From Methylophaga sp. (GTDB lineage Bacteria > Pseudomonadota > Gammaproteobacteria > Nitrosococcales > Methylophagaceae), in NCBI GenBank assembly GCA_026988435.1, contig JALSLH010000074.1:1-35760 (forward strand): 35,760 bases of DNA. The letters are read 5' to 3'. This document shows positions 9,478 through 16,884 of this stretch, one piece after another. The notes below the pieces were generated by a model that saw only the letters and a program-made list of their open reading frames with translations, did no database searches and was not told where the DNA came from. The translations under genes were made by a program, and so were the position numbers. How positions within the stretch are numbered: position 1 is the stretch's first letter; every line of letters starts with the position of its first letter.

Positions 9478-9492
9478 GCCCTACTCCTAAAA

Positions 9493-9511
9493 ATTGGTAC
9501 AATTACCCAAT
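9493..9511. promoter_or_regulatory. Imperfect palindrome in the glgA/zwf divergent region
   Basis: ATTGGTA-caat-TACCCAAT has 7/8-base arms with a single extra C. It overlaps the likely -10 box of glgA, which is where a repressor operator would be expected. The regulator is not identifiable from the sequence. Confidence 0.3.
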
Positions 9512-9515
9512 TATA
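9510..9515 (-). promoter_or_regulatory. Likely -10 box of glgA
   Basis: Read on the minus strand this is a perfect TATAAT preceded by GTA. It would give a leader of roughly 25 bases before the glgA GTG, with the AGGAG Shine-Dalgarno inside. No good -35 hexamer is seen at 16-18 bases. Confidence 0.4.
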
Positions 9516-9556
9516 TACGGTAACGAGCAAAATCACAGCTCGCAACGGGAGAAAAC

Positions 9557-11029
9557 ATGAAACCTTGTACAATTATCATCTTTGGATCAACAGGCGATCT
9601 ATCAAAAAAGAAATTATTGCCTGCACTCTACCACTTAAATCTTGAAAATCGCCTAACAGATGAAACTAAAATCATTTGTATGGGCCGCCGAGAAATGACT
9701 CAAGATGATTGGAAAACACAAGTAACCGAATATGTATCAGCAAAAGCACGTAATGGCGTTGACACTGATGCTTTAGAGAACTTTTTAGCCAAGATTAATT
9801 ATTTCAAAAATGATATTAATGACACGGCTTCATTTCAAGAGCTAAAAGATCTATTAAATGATCCTACCAACAGCTTTTCGAATAATATTGTATTTTATCT
9901 CTCTATCAGCCCATCCTTATTTGGAGTGGTTGGTGACAACCTTGCCGCTGTTGGCTTAAACAAAGAAGACAAAGGCTGGCGTCATTTAGTTGTAGAAAAA
10001 CCGTTTGGTTATAACCAGAAGAGTGCTGCTGAATTAGAGCATGTTATTGGGCGTAACTTCACCGAAAAACAAACTTACCGAATCGACCATTATTTAGGTA
10101 AAGGTACCGTACAAAATATCCTTGTTTTCCGTTTTGCTAATCTATTATTAGAACCATTATGGAATCGTAATTATATTGACCATGTACAGATAACACATGC
10201 GGAACAACAAGGCGTAGGTGGTCGTGCAGGTTATTATGATGATTCAGGTGCAATGCGCGATATGATTCAAAGCCATCTGTTACAAGTAATGACTTTGGTT
10301 GCAATGGAGCCACCGGCAGATTTAAATGATGAATCTCTGCGTGATGAAAAGGTAAAAGTACTTAAATCAATTCGCCCTATCACCGAAGAGTTGGTGGATA
10401 GCCATGCATTTCGTGGTCAATATGCAGCCGGAACCGTTGCTGGAAAAGCGCAGCAAGGTTATTTGGAAGAAGATGATGCACCAGAAAATAGTGTGACTGA
10501 AACGTATGCTGCCATGAAGCTCTATATTGATAACTGGCGCTGGCGTGATGTGCCATTTTACCTGCGTACGGGTAAATGTATGCCAGAATCAAAAGCGATG
10601 ATTGCTATTCGCTTTAAAAAGCCACCTCAAGAATTATTTAAAGAAACAGATATCGGTAATAGCCATGCAAATTGGGTCACCATGGGATTACAGCCAGATA
10701 ATACTTTACGTATTGAACTGCAAGCGAAAAAACCTGGTTTGGACATTACTGCCCGTACAGTTGGTTTAGAAACAAATGAAGATGAAGATCCAGCGCATAA
10801 ACTAGATGCCTATGAAGCCATGATCCTCAATGCTATTTTAGGTGATCGTTCTTTATTCTTGCGTGCGGACGAAGTAGACTTGGCTTGGAAAGCCGTTGAT
10901 CCCATCATCGAAAAATGGTCAAAAGAACAAGATTTTGTACACAAATATGAAGCAGGTACATGGGGACCAGAAGAAGTCAGCCAAATCTTTGATGATTCAT
11001 GTCATCAATGGCGAAATAATGTTGATTAG
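9557..11029 (+). CDS. zwf: Glucose-6-phosphate 1-dehydrogenase
   Basis: A 490-residue enzyme that oxidises glucose 6-phosphate to 6-phosphogluconolactone with NAD(P)+. It has the Rossmann motif '[15 protein letters not shown]' near the start, 'VVEKPFGYN', and the catalytic/substrate site R175-I-D-H178-Y-L-G-K182. Length is standard. A good Shine-Dalgarno (GGGAG) precedes the ATG by five bases. The product would be used by Pgl, encoded near the right end of the window, and its substrate is made by the neighbouring Glk. In methylotrophs of this class Zwf can also run a dissimilatory cycle, but that is context rather than something the sequence shows. A strong hairpin terminator follows. Confidence 0.97.
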   Translation: MKPCTIIIFGSTGDLSKKKLLPALYHLNLENRLTDETKIICMGRREMTQDDWKTQVTEYVSAKARNGVDTDALENFLAKINYFKNDINDTASFQELKDLLNDPTNSFSNNIVFYLSISPSLFGVVGDNLAAVGLNKEDKGWRHLVVEKPFGYNQKSAAELEHVIGRNFTEKQTYRIDHYLGKGTVQNILVFRFANLLLEPLWNRNYIDHVQITHAEQQGVGGRAGYYDDSGAMRDMIQSHLLQVMTLVAMEPPADLNDESLRDEKVKVLKSIRPITEELVDSHAFRGQYAAGTVAGKAQQGYLEEDDAPENSVTETYAAMKLYIDNWRWRDVPFYLRTGKCMPESKAMIAIRFKKPPQELFKETDIGNSHANWVTMGLQPDNTLRIELQAKKPGLDITARTVGLETNEDEDPAHKLDAYEAMILNAILGDRSLFLRADEVDLAWKAVDPIIEKWSKEQDFVHKYEAGTWGPEEVSQIFDDSCHQWRNNVD

Positions 11030-11053
11030 AATTCTATTCTAATAAAAAAGTCG

Positions 11054-11088
11054 AAAGCCAGATTGAGGGAACTTAATCTGGCTTTTTT
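11054..11088. terminator. Rho-independent terminator, probably bidirectional
   Basis: An 11-bp perfect stem (AAAGCCAGATT / AATCTGGCTTT) with a 10-base loop is followed by six T on the plus strand, 25 bases after zwf. On the minus strand the same hairpin is followed, after CGAC, by a T-run, so it can also end psd transcription. The two genes converge on it. Confidence 0.85.
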
Positions 11089-11097
11089 GTTTCACAC

Positions 11098-12012
11098 TTA
11101 CATCATGGCTTCGCCTAATTTAATAATACTTTCAGCAGTAATCTTAGACTTAAATGACGACATCGAACCTGGCAATAATAATACAACGGTTGAGCCCATA
11201 TTAAACCGACCCATTTCCTGACCTTTTTCTAACGCTATGTTTTCACTATTATAATTCCAGTCTTTTATCTCTTTAGTATAGGGTGGCGTTATTTTCCCTG
11301 CCCACACTGTTTCCATGCTTCCAACAAATATTGCACCGACTAGTACCATTACAAACGGTCCCTGAGACGTATCAAACAGCGTTACAACACGTTCATTTCT
11401 AGAAAAAAGTCTTGGCACGGCACGTGCTGTACGTGGATTCACTGAAAATAATTTCCCTGGGACATACCGCATCATCTTTAGCTTACCTGTCAGCGGCATA
11501 TGAATGCGATGATAATCTTTTGGCGAAAGATAAATTGTTGCAAACTGGCCTTGTTCAAATTGGTCTGCTAATTCTTTATTGCCACCCAATAGTTCAAGCA
11601 CACTATAATCTCGCCCTTTTGCTTGAACAATTCGACCCGATTCAATGGCACCAATTTGACTAATAGCACCATCGACTGGCGACGTCATAATATTGTCACC
11701 TTCAGCAATAGGACGAATACCACCACGTAAGGCACGTGTAAAAAAGTTATTAAAACTTGAATAGGTCGATAGATCTGGTTCTGCTGCTTCACTAACATTC
11801 ACTTTATAGCGAGAGACGATGAAATGAATAAAAAGGTTTTTAAACCAAATGACTTTGCTATTTGCTAATCGGTGCATAGTCACTGACAACAAGTGTTGCG
11901 GTATTAAATATTGCGGCAGCGTAGCCAATTTATCTAGCCATGAAACGGCTTTAATTTTGCGGTTATTATTCAATCTATCTGCCCTTTTAGTCAGTTTAAT
12001 CAAAATTGTCAC
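11098..12012 (-). CDS. psd: Phosphatidylserine decarboxylase proenzyme
   Basis: A 304-residue inner-membrane-associated enzyme that converts phosphatidylserine to phosphatidylethanolamine. The self-cleavage site is seen as M-G-S274-T (family usual: LGST). Ser274 would become the pyruvoyl group, leaving a short alpha chain of about 31 residues. Other family segments are 'YLIPQHLLS' near residue 38, 'FFTRALRGGIRPI', 'SPVDGAISQIG' and the 'YLSPKDYHRIHMPLTG' His/Asp region. The predicted start is GTG with only a weak Shine-Dalgarno, so the first few residues are uncertain. The start codon overlaps a candidate sigma-54 site for the flagellar genes on the other strand. Confidence 0.94.
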   Translation of the reverse strand: MTILIKLTKRADRLNNNRKIKAVSWLDKLATLPQYLIPQHLLSVTMHRLANSKVIWFKNLFIHFIVSRYKVNVSEAAEPDLSTYSSFNNFFTRALRGGIRPIAEGDNIMTSPVDGAISQIGAIESGRIVQAKGRDYSVLELLGGNKELADQFEQGQFATIYLSPKDYHRIHMPLTGKLKMMRYVPGKLFSVNPRTARAVPRLFSRNERVVTLFDTSQGPFVMVLVGAIFVGSMETVWAGKITPPYTKEIKDWNYNSENIALEKGQEMGRFNMGSTVVLLLPGSMSSFKSKITAESIIKLGEAMM

Positions 12013-12022
12013 ATTTCTTGCT
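12007..12022 (+). promoter_or_regulatory. Candidate sigma-54 promoter upstream of the first fliL
   Basis: TGTCAC-N5-TTGCT keeps the 12-base distance between the -24 and -12 elements and the essential GC at -12. The -24 GG is GT, which weakens it. It would start transcription near 12034, ahead of the first fliL paralog. RpoN-driven middle flagellar genes are usual in polar-flagellated gammaproteobacteria. Confidence 0.35.
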
Positions 12023-12091
12023 AGTAATTTAAAGAGTGCCTCACAAGAGAGGTGCCCTTAAGTTTATCGAAAACCATGGAGTATACCAAGC

Positions 12092-12517
12092 ATGCGGCTG
12101 ACAATAACAAACGTCTTACTATTTGCATTTATTAATCTTAGTATTTTTTCTGTCCCCTCTTGGGCTGGAGATGATGATGAGGAAGTGTCTCCTCAAGCGG
12201 TTTATTTTACATTTCCTGAACCTTTTACGATTAATTTTCTTAATCAAAGCAAGAAGAAAGCCCGATATCTTCAAATTAAAGTCAGCTTAATGGCGCACAA
12301 TCCTGAAATAATCAGTAGCGCAGAGTTAAACCTGCCCATGTTAGAAGATTCACTTCGTACTTTATTTTCATCTCAATCATTTGAAGAAGTAACAACTATT
12401 GAAGGAAGAAAAGCGTTACAAAATAATGCTCTCAAGACGATTAATTCTATTTTAAAAGAAGAAACAGGACAAGATAATCTCGATGCTGTTTACTTCACCA
12501 GCTTTATTCTTCAATAA
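12092..12517 (+). CDS. FliL paralog, secreted (periplasmic) form
   Basis: A 141-residue protein homologous to FliL, the stator-associated basal-body protein. Instead of the usual cytoplasmic tail and TM anchor, it begins with what looks like a cleavable signal peptide (1-25, ending SWA), then an acidic stretch and a FliL periplasmic domain. It parallels the next gene closely: 'FTINFLNQSKKKARYLQIKVSLMA' corresponds to FVVNFADQSHGEVRYLQIK in the neighbour, and both end AVYFTS-x-I-x-Q. A GGAG Shine-Dalgarno precedes the ATG by ten bases. The likely role is a second FliL-type ring component at the stator; it could also be periplasmic and soluble. Having two different FliLs at the head of the block is unusual. 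Confidence 0.85.
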   Translation: MRLTITNVLLFAFINLSIFSVPSWAGDDDEEVSPQAVYFTFPEPFTINFLNQSKKKARYLQIKVSLMAHNPEIISSAELNLPMLEDSLRTLFSSQSFEEVTTIEGRKALQNNALKTINSILKEETGQDNLDAVYFTSFILQ

Positions 12518-12518
12518 A

Positions 12519-12534
12519 AGGCACGTTAATTGCT
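12519..12534 (+). promoter_or_regulatory. Sigma-54 (-24/-12) promoter ahead of fliL-fliM
   Basis: AGGCACG-TTAA-TTGCT fits the RpoN consensus (TGGCACG-N4-TTGCA/T) at all key positions, with GG at 12520-12521 and GC at 12532-12533 exactly 12 bases apart. It begins right after the stop of the first fliL. Predicted start of transcription is near 12545, about 25 bases before the second fliL. This suggests an NtrC/FleQ-family activator controls the main switch/export operon. Confidence 0.65.
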
Positions 12535-12570
12535 AAACCAACAATATAACTAATATTTAGGAACGTTCCG

Positions 12571-13083
12571 ATGGCAGAAAAAATAGACGATATAGACCTA
12601 AGTGAAGAAGGCGGCGGTGGAAAATCTAAAAAAATGATTATTATCATTGCTGTTGTTGTTCTTGCCTTAGCGGGAGCGGGTGGCTGGTTTTTCTTAGCGG
12701 GCGGTGATGAAGAAACTACTGAAGGTGATACAACTGAAGATGTTGCTCCTGTTAAACAAACTCCTATCTACGCTACTGTTGATAAAGCATTTGTAGTTAA
12801 CTTTGCCGATCAAAGTCATGGTGAAGTTCGTTATCTGCAAATTAAATTGAAAGTAATGGCTCGTGATCAAGCAGTCATTGACGCATTCACACTAAATACA
12901 CCTGCCATTCAGCACGAATTACTGATGTTATTTTTTGACCAAAAATATGACGACCTAATTACCGCTGAAGGTAAAAGTGCATTAAAAGAACAATCTCTTT
13001 CCACTATTAACAAGGTATTAAAAGCAGAACAAACTGAAGGCGAGCTAGAAGCCGTTTATTTCACCAGTTTGATTATGCAATAA
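12571..13083 (+). CDS. fliL: Flagellar basal body-associated protein FliL
   Basis: A 170-residue single-pass membrane protein with canonical FliL layout: a short cytoplasmic tail, a Gly/Lys stretch, TM helix about 22-43, an acidic Glu/Thr linker (about 45-60) and a periplasmic FliL domain with a stomatin-like fold in known structures. FliL surrounds and stabilises stator units, here probably MotC/MotD. An AGGA Shine-Dalgarno lies upstream, and a strong sigma-54 element starts the transcript. FliM follows after four bases, as in most gammaproteobacteria. Confidence 0.93.
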   Translation: MAEKIDDIDLSEEGGGGKSKKMIIIIAVVVLALAGAGGWFFLAGGDEETTEGDTTEDVAPVKQTPIYATVDKAFVVNFADQSHGEVRYLQIKLKVMARDQAVIDAFTLNTPAIQHELLMLFFDQKYDDLITAEGKSALKEQSLSTINKVLKAEQTEGELEAVYFTSLIMQ

Positions 13084-13087
13084 TTTT

Positions 13088-14110
13088 ATGGCCGCTCAAG
13101 ATATTCTTTCACAAGATGAAGTCGATGCTTTATTAACAGGCATGGGCGGAGACACAATTGAAACCGATGCAGAGCCAGAGGATGATGGTAGCGCTCGCGA
13201 ATTTGACTTTGGTAACGAAGATCGTATTATTCGTGGACGCATGCCAACTCTGGAAATGATTAATGAACGTTTTGGACGTTATCTTCGAATTAGCTTCTTT
13301 AATATGCTACGTCGTAGCGCTGAAATTTCAGTTAGTGGCATTCAAATAATGAAGTTCTCTGAATATATTCATACCTTGTTTGTCCCAACCAGTCTAAATA
13401 TTATTCAATTCCGCCCTCTCAGAGGTTCAGGTTTAATTGTTTTTGAGCCTAAACTCGTTTTCACTATTTTAGATAATTATTTTGGTGGCGAAGGTCGATT
13501 CCAAGCACGTATTGAAGGCCGAGAATTTACAGCAACTGAATTACGCGTTATTCATATGGTGCTTGAGTTGTGTTTTAAAGACTTGGTTGAAGCATGGTCT
13601 CCTATTTTAGATGTGGAGTTTGAATTTATGAATCATGAAGTCAATCCACAATTTGCCAATATTGTCAGCCCAAGTGAAGTACTTGTCATTTCAACGTTCC
13701 ATGTTGAGATAGATGGCGGCGGCGGGGATATACATGTCACCTTACCCTATTCGATGATTGAGCCTATTCGTGAAATGCTAGACACTGGATTACAAAGTGA
13801 TAGTGCTTCTGACGATGGCCGGTGGGGTCGCTCTATGCGAGAAGAGATTCTGGGGGCTGATGTCGAACTGTCTGCAGATCTTACCCAAATTAATACAAAT
13901 CTACGTGATGTATTGGCATTAAAAGTGGGAGATATTTTACCCATTGAAATGCCGAAAAGTATTACCGCCAAAGTTGAAAAAGTTCCATTTTTTAAAGCTT
14001 CATTCGGTGAACACAAAAATAAAACCGCATTAAAGGTTGTCAATATGATTGAGCAACCTAAAGATACCACACCACAATACCAGCTCCAAAAGGGGAAAAA
14101 CAATGAGTGA
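13088..14110 (+). CDS. fliM: Flagellar motor switch protein FliM
   Basis: A 340-residue C-ring protein. The N-terminal peptide 'ILSQDEVDALLTGM' (about residues 5-18) is the conserved CheY-P binding segment. The middle CheC-like domain carries 'LRGSGLIVFEPKLVF' and a G-G-E-G motif, and the C-terminal SpoA domain follows (about 255-330, 'VGDILPIEMP'). It receives phospho-CheY and, with FliN and FliG, reverses rotation. It overlaps the fliN start by eight bases, consistent with coupled translation of the C-ring pair. Confidence 0.97.
   Translation: MAAQDILSQDEVDALLTGMGGDTIETDAEPEDDGSAREFDFGNEDRIIRGRMPTLEMINERFGRYLRISFFNMLRRSAEISVSGIQIMKFSEYIHTLFVPTSLNIIQFRPLRGSGLIVFEPKLVFTILDNYFGGEGRFQARIEGREFTATELRVIHMVLELCFKDLVEAWSPILDVEFEFMNHEVNPQFANIVSPSEVLVISTFHVEIDGGGGDIHVTLPYSMIEPIREMLDTGLQSDSASDDGRWGRSMREEILGADVELSADLTQINTNLRDVLALKVGDILPIEMPKSITAKVEKVPFFKASFGEHKNKTALKVVNMIEQPKDTTPQYQLQKGKNNE
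14091..14095 (+). promoter_or_regulatory. Ribosome binding site fixing the fliN start
   Basis: AGGGG lies seven bases before the ATG at 14103. An in-frame upstream ATG at 14049 has no such signal and would add 18 residues (including a His-His-Asn-Thr-Ser run) that do not look like FliN, so 14103 is preferred. Confidence 0.75.
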
Positions 14111-14579
14111 AGAAGAAACGTCACAAGATCAAGAAGTGGCTGACGAATGGGCTGCTGCTTTAGAAGAACAAGCCGATGATGAGGGTGCACTTGAAGAAGC
14201 AACGCCTGAAGAAGATCCTTGGGCTGCAGCTCTCGAAGAACAAGCCGATTCTGAACAACAGGTCGATGCTGCACCAATAACACAGCTTGATGATGATGCC
14301 GCACCACGTGCCCATAAAGATTTAGATTTGGATATGATTTTAAATATCCCTGTCACTATGTCTATGGAAATTGGTCGAACTAAAATAAATATCAATAATT
14401 TATTAAAACTAAGTCAAGGTTCAGTTGTTGAGCTTGACCGACTTGCCGGCGAACCGATGGATGTTCTTGTTAATGAAACTCTCATCGCTCATGGTGAAGT
14501 TGTCGTTGTTAATGACAAATTTGGTATTCGATTAACCGATGTAATTAGTGCCGAAGAACGCATTAAGAAATTACGCTAA
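14103..14579 (+). CDS. fliN: Flagellar motor switch protein FliN with duplicated N-terminal motif
   Basis: A 158-residue C-ring protein. The C-terminal SpoA domain (about 75-155) is typical: 'LDMILNIPVTMSMEIGRTK', 'LLKLSQGSVVELDRLAGEP', 'IAHGEVVVVNDKFGIR'. FliN forms the base of the C-ring and docks FliH/export cargo. The acidic N-terminus holds two near-identical W-A-A-A-L-E-E-Q-A-D blocks starting at W16 and W40, where E. coli FliN has only one such motif (WAEALSEQ). The start at 14103 is chosen from the AGGGG Shine-Dalgarno. It overlaps fliM by eight bases and fliO by one. Confidence 0.96.
   Translation: MSEEETSQDQEVADEWAAALEEQADDEGALEEATPEEDPWAAALEEQADSEQQVDAAPITQLDDDAAPRAHKDLDLDMILNIPVTMSMEIGRTKININNLLKLSQGSVVELDRLAGEPMDVLVNETLIAHGEVVVVNDKFGIRLTDVISAEERIKKLR
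14148..14246 (+). repeat. Internal duplication in the FliN N-terminus
   Basis: Two copies of TGGGCTGC(T/A)GC...GAAGAACAAGCCGAT, 72 bases apart, encode WAAALEEQAD twice (residues 16-25 and 40-49). The repeat is still close at DNA level, suggesting a fairly recent 24-codon duplication. Confidence 0.8.
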
Positions 14580-15034
14580 TGAAAAAACTTTCCACCCTCT
14601 TCTCTTGCTTAGTTTTCTCATGCTATGCCAATATAAGCCTTGCAGCTGAGATCGATAAAACAGACAAATTAAAAACACTTTCAGGTTCGCCATTAAATGG
14701 CAGCGCCTTGCTAGAAACATTTGGTGGATTATTGCTTGTCTTAGCTATTATTGCCTTTTTAGCTTGGTTATTACGCCGCACAGGTCAGTTTAATAGTGCC
14801 GTCAATGGTGAAATGAAGATTATTGCAGGCTTGTCTTTGGGTTCCCGTGAAAAGGCAATTTTGCTACAGGTTGGCGAGCAACAGATTTTAGTGGGCGTAA
14901 CTGCTCAGCATGTGCAAACTTTACATGTACTTGAAAATAATATTGAAGCTCAAAATAAAGTAAAAGTAGCAACGTCTGGTTTTGCTGACAAACTACAACA
15001 AATGATGAAGCAGCAGCAAGGTGACAAATCATGA
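14579..15034 (+). CDS. fliO: Flagellar biosynthetic protein FliO
   Basis: A 151-residue membrane protein of the FliO/MopB family. A signal-like N-terminus (1-22) is followed by a TM helix about 45-65 ('[15 protein letters not shown]') ending in R-R-T-G, and a small cytoplasmic domain with '[19 protein letters not shown]' and 'LVGVT', which are typical FliO segments. It acts as a chaperone for FliP ring assembly in the export gate. The C-terminus is Gln-rich. It overlaps fliN by one base (TAATG) and fliP by four (ATGA). Confidence 0.92.
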   Translation: MKKLSTLFSCLVFSCYANISLAAEIDKTDKLKTLSGSPLNGSALLETFGGLLLVLAIIAFLAWLLRRTGQFNSAVNGEMKIIAGLSLGSREKAILLQVGEQQILVGVTAQHVQTLHVLENNIEAQNKVKVATSGFADKLQQMMKQQQGDKS

Positions 15035-15768
15035 CTCGCCTAGTGTTTACCCTTCTTCTATTAGCCTTTCCAATTATCTCAAGCGCCGCATCAGGTATTC
15101 CTGCGGTAACACTTACCACGGGTGCGGATGGCGAACAGAGTTACACCGTAACACTTCAAATATTGGCATTAATGACCGTATTAACATTGCTACCTGCAGC
15201 GTTAATGATGATGACGTCATTTACCCGAATTATTATTGTATTGGCTATTTTACGCCAAGCAATGGGAATTCAATCTACACCTTCAAACCAAGTTCTCATT
15301 GGCTTAACACTCTTTTTAACTTTTTTTATAATGCATCCCGTATTTGATAATGCCTATACCAATGGTGTCGAACCTTATATGAATGATGAGATATCAATTA
15401 CTACCGCGTTTCAAAATGGCGGGTTGCCTTTCAAAGAATTTATGCTGGCACAAACACGTGAAAGTGATATTGAATTATTTGCAGGAATTGGAGGCTATGG
15501 ACCAATGGAATCATCAGCCGATGTTCCTTTCAGTTTATTGCTACCTTCTTTTGTAACCAGTGAATTGAAAACAGCCTTCCAAATTGGCTTTTTGATCTTT
15601 ATCCCTTTCCTCATTATTGATTTAGTCGTGGCAAGTGTATTAATGGCAATGGGTATGATGATGTTATCGCCTATGCTGATCTCACTACCTTTTAAGCTAA
15701 TGTTGTTTGTGCTTATTGATGGCTGGGCCTTGCTGATGGGCACGCTAGCTTCTAGCTTCTACCTCTAG
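15031..15768 (+). CDS. fliP: Flagellar export gate protein FliP
   Basis: A 245-residue polytopic protein with a cleavable signal peptide (about 1-19) and the strongly conserved FliP segments '[20 protein letters not shown]', '[19 protein letters not shown]' and '[20 protein letters not shown]'. Five FliP with FliQ and FliR form the export pore. It sits in canonical fliOPQR order. Confidence 0.97.
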   Translation: MTRLVFTLLLLAFPIISSAASGIPAVTLTTGADGEQSYTVTLQILALMTVLTLLPAALMMMTSFTRIIIVLAILRQAMGIQSTPSNQVLIGLTLFLTFFIMHPVFDNAYTNGVEPYMNDEISITTAFQNGGLPFKEFMLAQTRESDIELFAGIGGYGPMESSADVPFSLLLPSFVTSELKTAFQIGFLIFIPFLIIDLVVASVLMAMGMMMLSPMLISLPFKLMLFVLIDGWALLMGTLASSFYL

Positions 15769-15779
15769 GTTTAATTGTA

Positions 15780-16049
15780 ATGACACCTGAAACAGTCCTC
15801 ACCATTATGCAGCAAACACTGCAAGTTATTACCATGCTAATAGCCGTAATATTGCTTCCGGCCTTATTTGTCGGTTTATTAGTAAGCATGTTTCAAGCTG
15901 CGACATCGATCAACGAACAAACATTAAGCTTTATTCCAAAGCTATTGGTCACTATTTTAGTATTAGTAATGGCCGGACCTTGGATGTTAAGTTTGCTCAC
16001 AGGCTATGCTACTAGGGTTTTTGAAGATATTCCCTTTTTGATTGGCTGA
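15780..16049 (+). CDS. fliQ: Flagellar export gate protein FliQ
   Basis: An 89-residue two-helix membrane protein with typical FliQ features: 'MTPETVLTIMQQTLQVI' at the start, 'LVSMFQAATSINEQTLSFIPK' in the loop, and a second helix ending in P-W-M. FliQ subunits wrap the FliP/FliR core. It lies eleven bases after fliP. Its TGA overlaps the ATG of a 17-codon frame that runs into the fliR start. Confidence 0.96.
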   Translation: MTPETVLTIMQQTLQVITMLIAVILLPALFVGLLVSMFQAATSINEQTLSFIPKLLVTILVLVMAGPWMLSLLTGYATRVFEDIPFLIG

Positions 16050-16092
16050 TGATGAAAACGCTAATCAAGTCCACTTACTTTTTGCTTTTATT

Positions 16093-16884
16093 ATGGAACT
16101 AAGTACTGCTGAAATAACCGGTTTATTGGGCAGTTATATGTGGCCTTTTATCCGCATTACCGCCCTAGTAATGACAGCACCCATTTTTAGTAGTAACTTT
16201 GTTAATGCCCGCAGTAAACTGCTTCTTGCCATTGCAATAAGCATCGTCATTATTCCTGCTATGCCTAATATTAATGTGCCTGCAGTAGAACCATTAAGTG
16301 GTGCGGGGCTGCTAATTGTTGCCCATCAAATTCTTATTGGTGCTTGCATGGGCTTTATGTTGCAACTTTTATTTAATGCGTTCACGCTCGCAGGTCAAAT
16401 TATTGCCATGCAAATGGGTTTAGGTTTTGCATCGATGGTCGATCCTCAAAATGGTGTCACCGTCCCCGTTATCAGTCAATTCTATCTGATATTTGTCACC
16501 CTCGTTTTTATTAGCTTGGATGGTCATTTAATTTTAATCCAAGTATTATCCGAGAGTTTTGTCACCCTGCCGGTGTCATCTTCAGGTTTACCCTATTCCA
16601 GCTTTAGAGATGTCGTTGCCCAGGCCAGTTGGATGTATGCGGCCGCAGTGCTTGTTGCCTTGCCTGCCATTGGTTCATTGATGATGGTGAACCTTTCATT
16701 TGGTATCTTATCGCGTGCGGCACCACAAATCAGCCCCTTTTCTATTGGTTTCCCAATGAGCATCATCTTAGGGTTTGTTATCATTTTTGTCACGCTGCCA
16801 TCGGCATCGCACCACTTAACTAATCTGGCAGATCAAATGCTTCAAATGATCAGACTATTGGTTCAACCTGGGGGGACAGCTTAA
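16093..16884 (+). CDS. fliR: Flagellar export gate protein FliR
   Basis: A 263-residue integral membrane protein, the single-copy FliR of the export gate. The N-terminus 'MELSTAEITGLLGSYMWPFI' matches the usual FliR start, so I chose the ATG at 16093 over an in-frame TTG at 16042 that would add 17 residues lacking family resemblance. Conserved segments include 'QMGLGFASMVDPQNGVTVPV', 'LDGHLILIQ' and 'RAAPQISPFSIGFPM'. No Shine-Dalgarno precedes 16093, but a 17-codon frame from 16049 to 16102 overlaps the start and could couple translation. A G-rich Shine-Dalgarno for flhB lies in its last codons. Confidence 0.94.
   Translation: MELSTAEITGLLGSYMWPFIRITALVMTAPIFSSNFVNARSKLLLAIAISIVIIPAMPNINVPAVEPLSGAGLLIVAHQILIGACMGFMLQLLFNAFTLAGQIIAMQMGLGFASMVDPQNGVTVPVISQFYLIFVTLVFISLDGHLILIQVLSESFVTLPVSSSGLPYSSFRDVVAQASWMYAAAVLVALPAIGSLMMVNLSFGILSRAAPQISPFSIGFPMSIILGFVIIFVTLPSASHHLTNLADQMLQMIRLLVQPGGTA

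Noticed and set aside
13747..14307. 186-residue minus-strand frame opposite fliM/fliN
   Set aside because: Its low-complexity Leu/Gln/His/Pro sequence is the shadow of the acidic repeats of FliN; the plus-strand genes are certain.
16042..16092. TTG start extending FliR by 17 residues
   Set aside because: The extension does not resemble FliR N-termini, whereas MELSTAEITG does.
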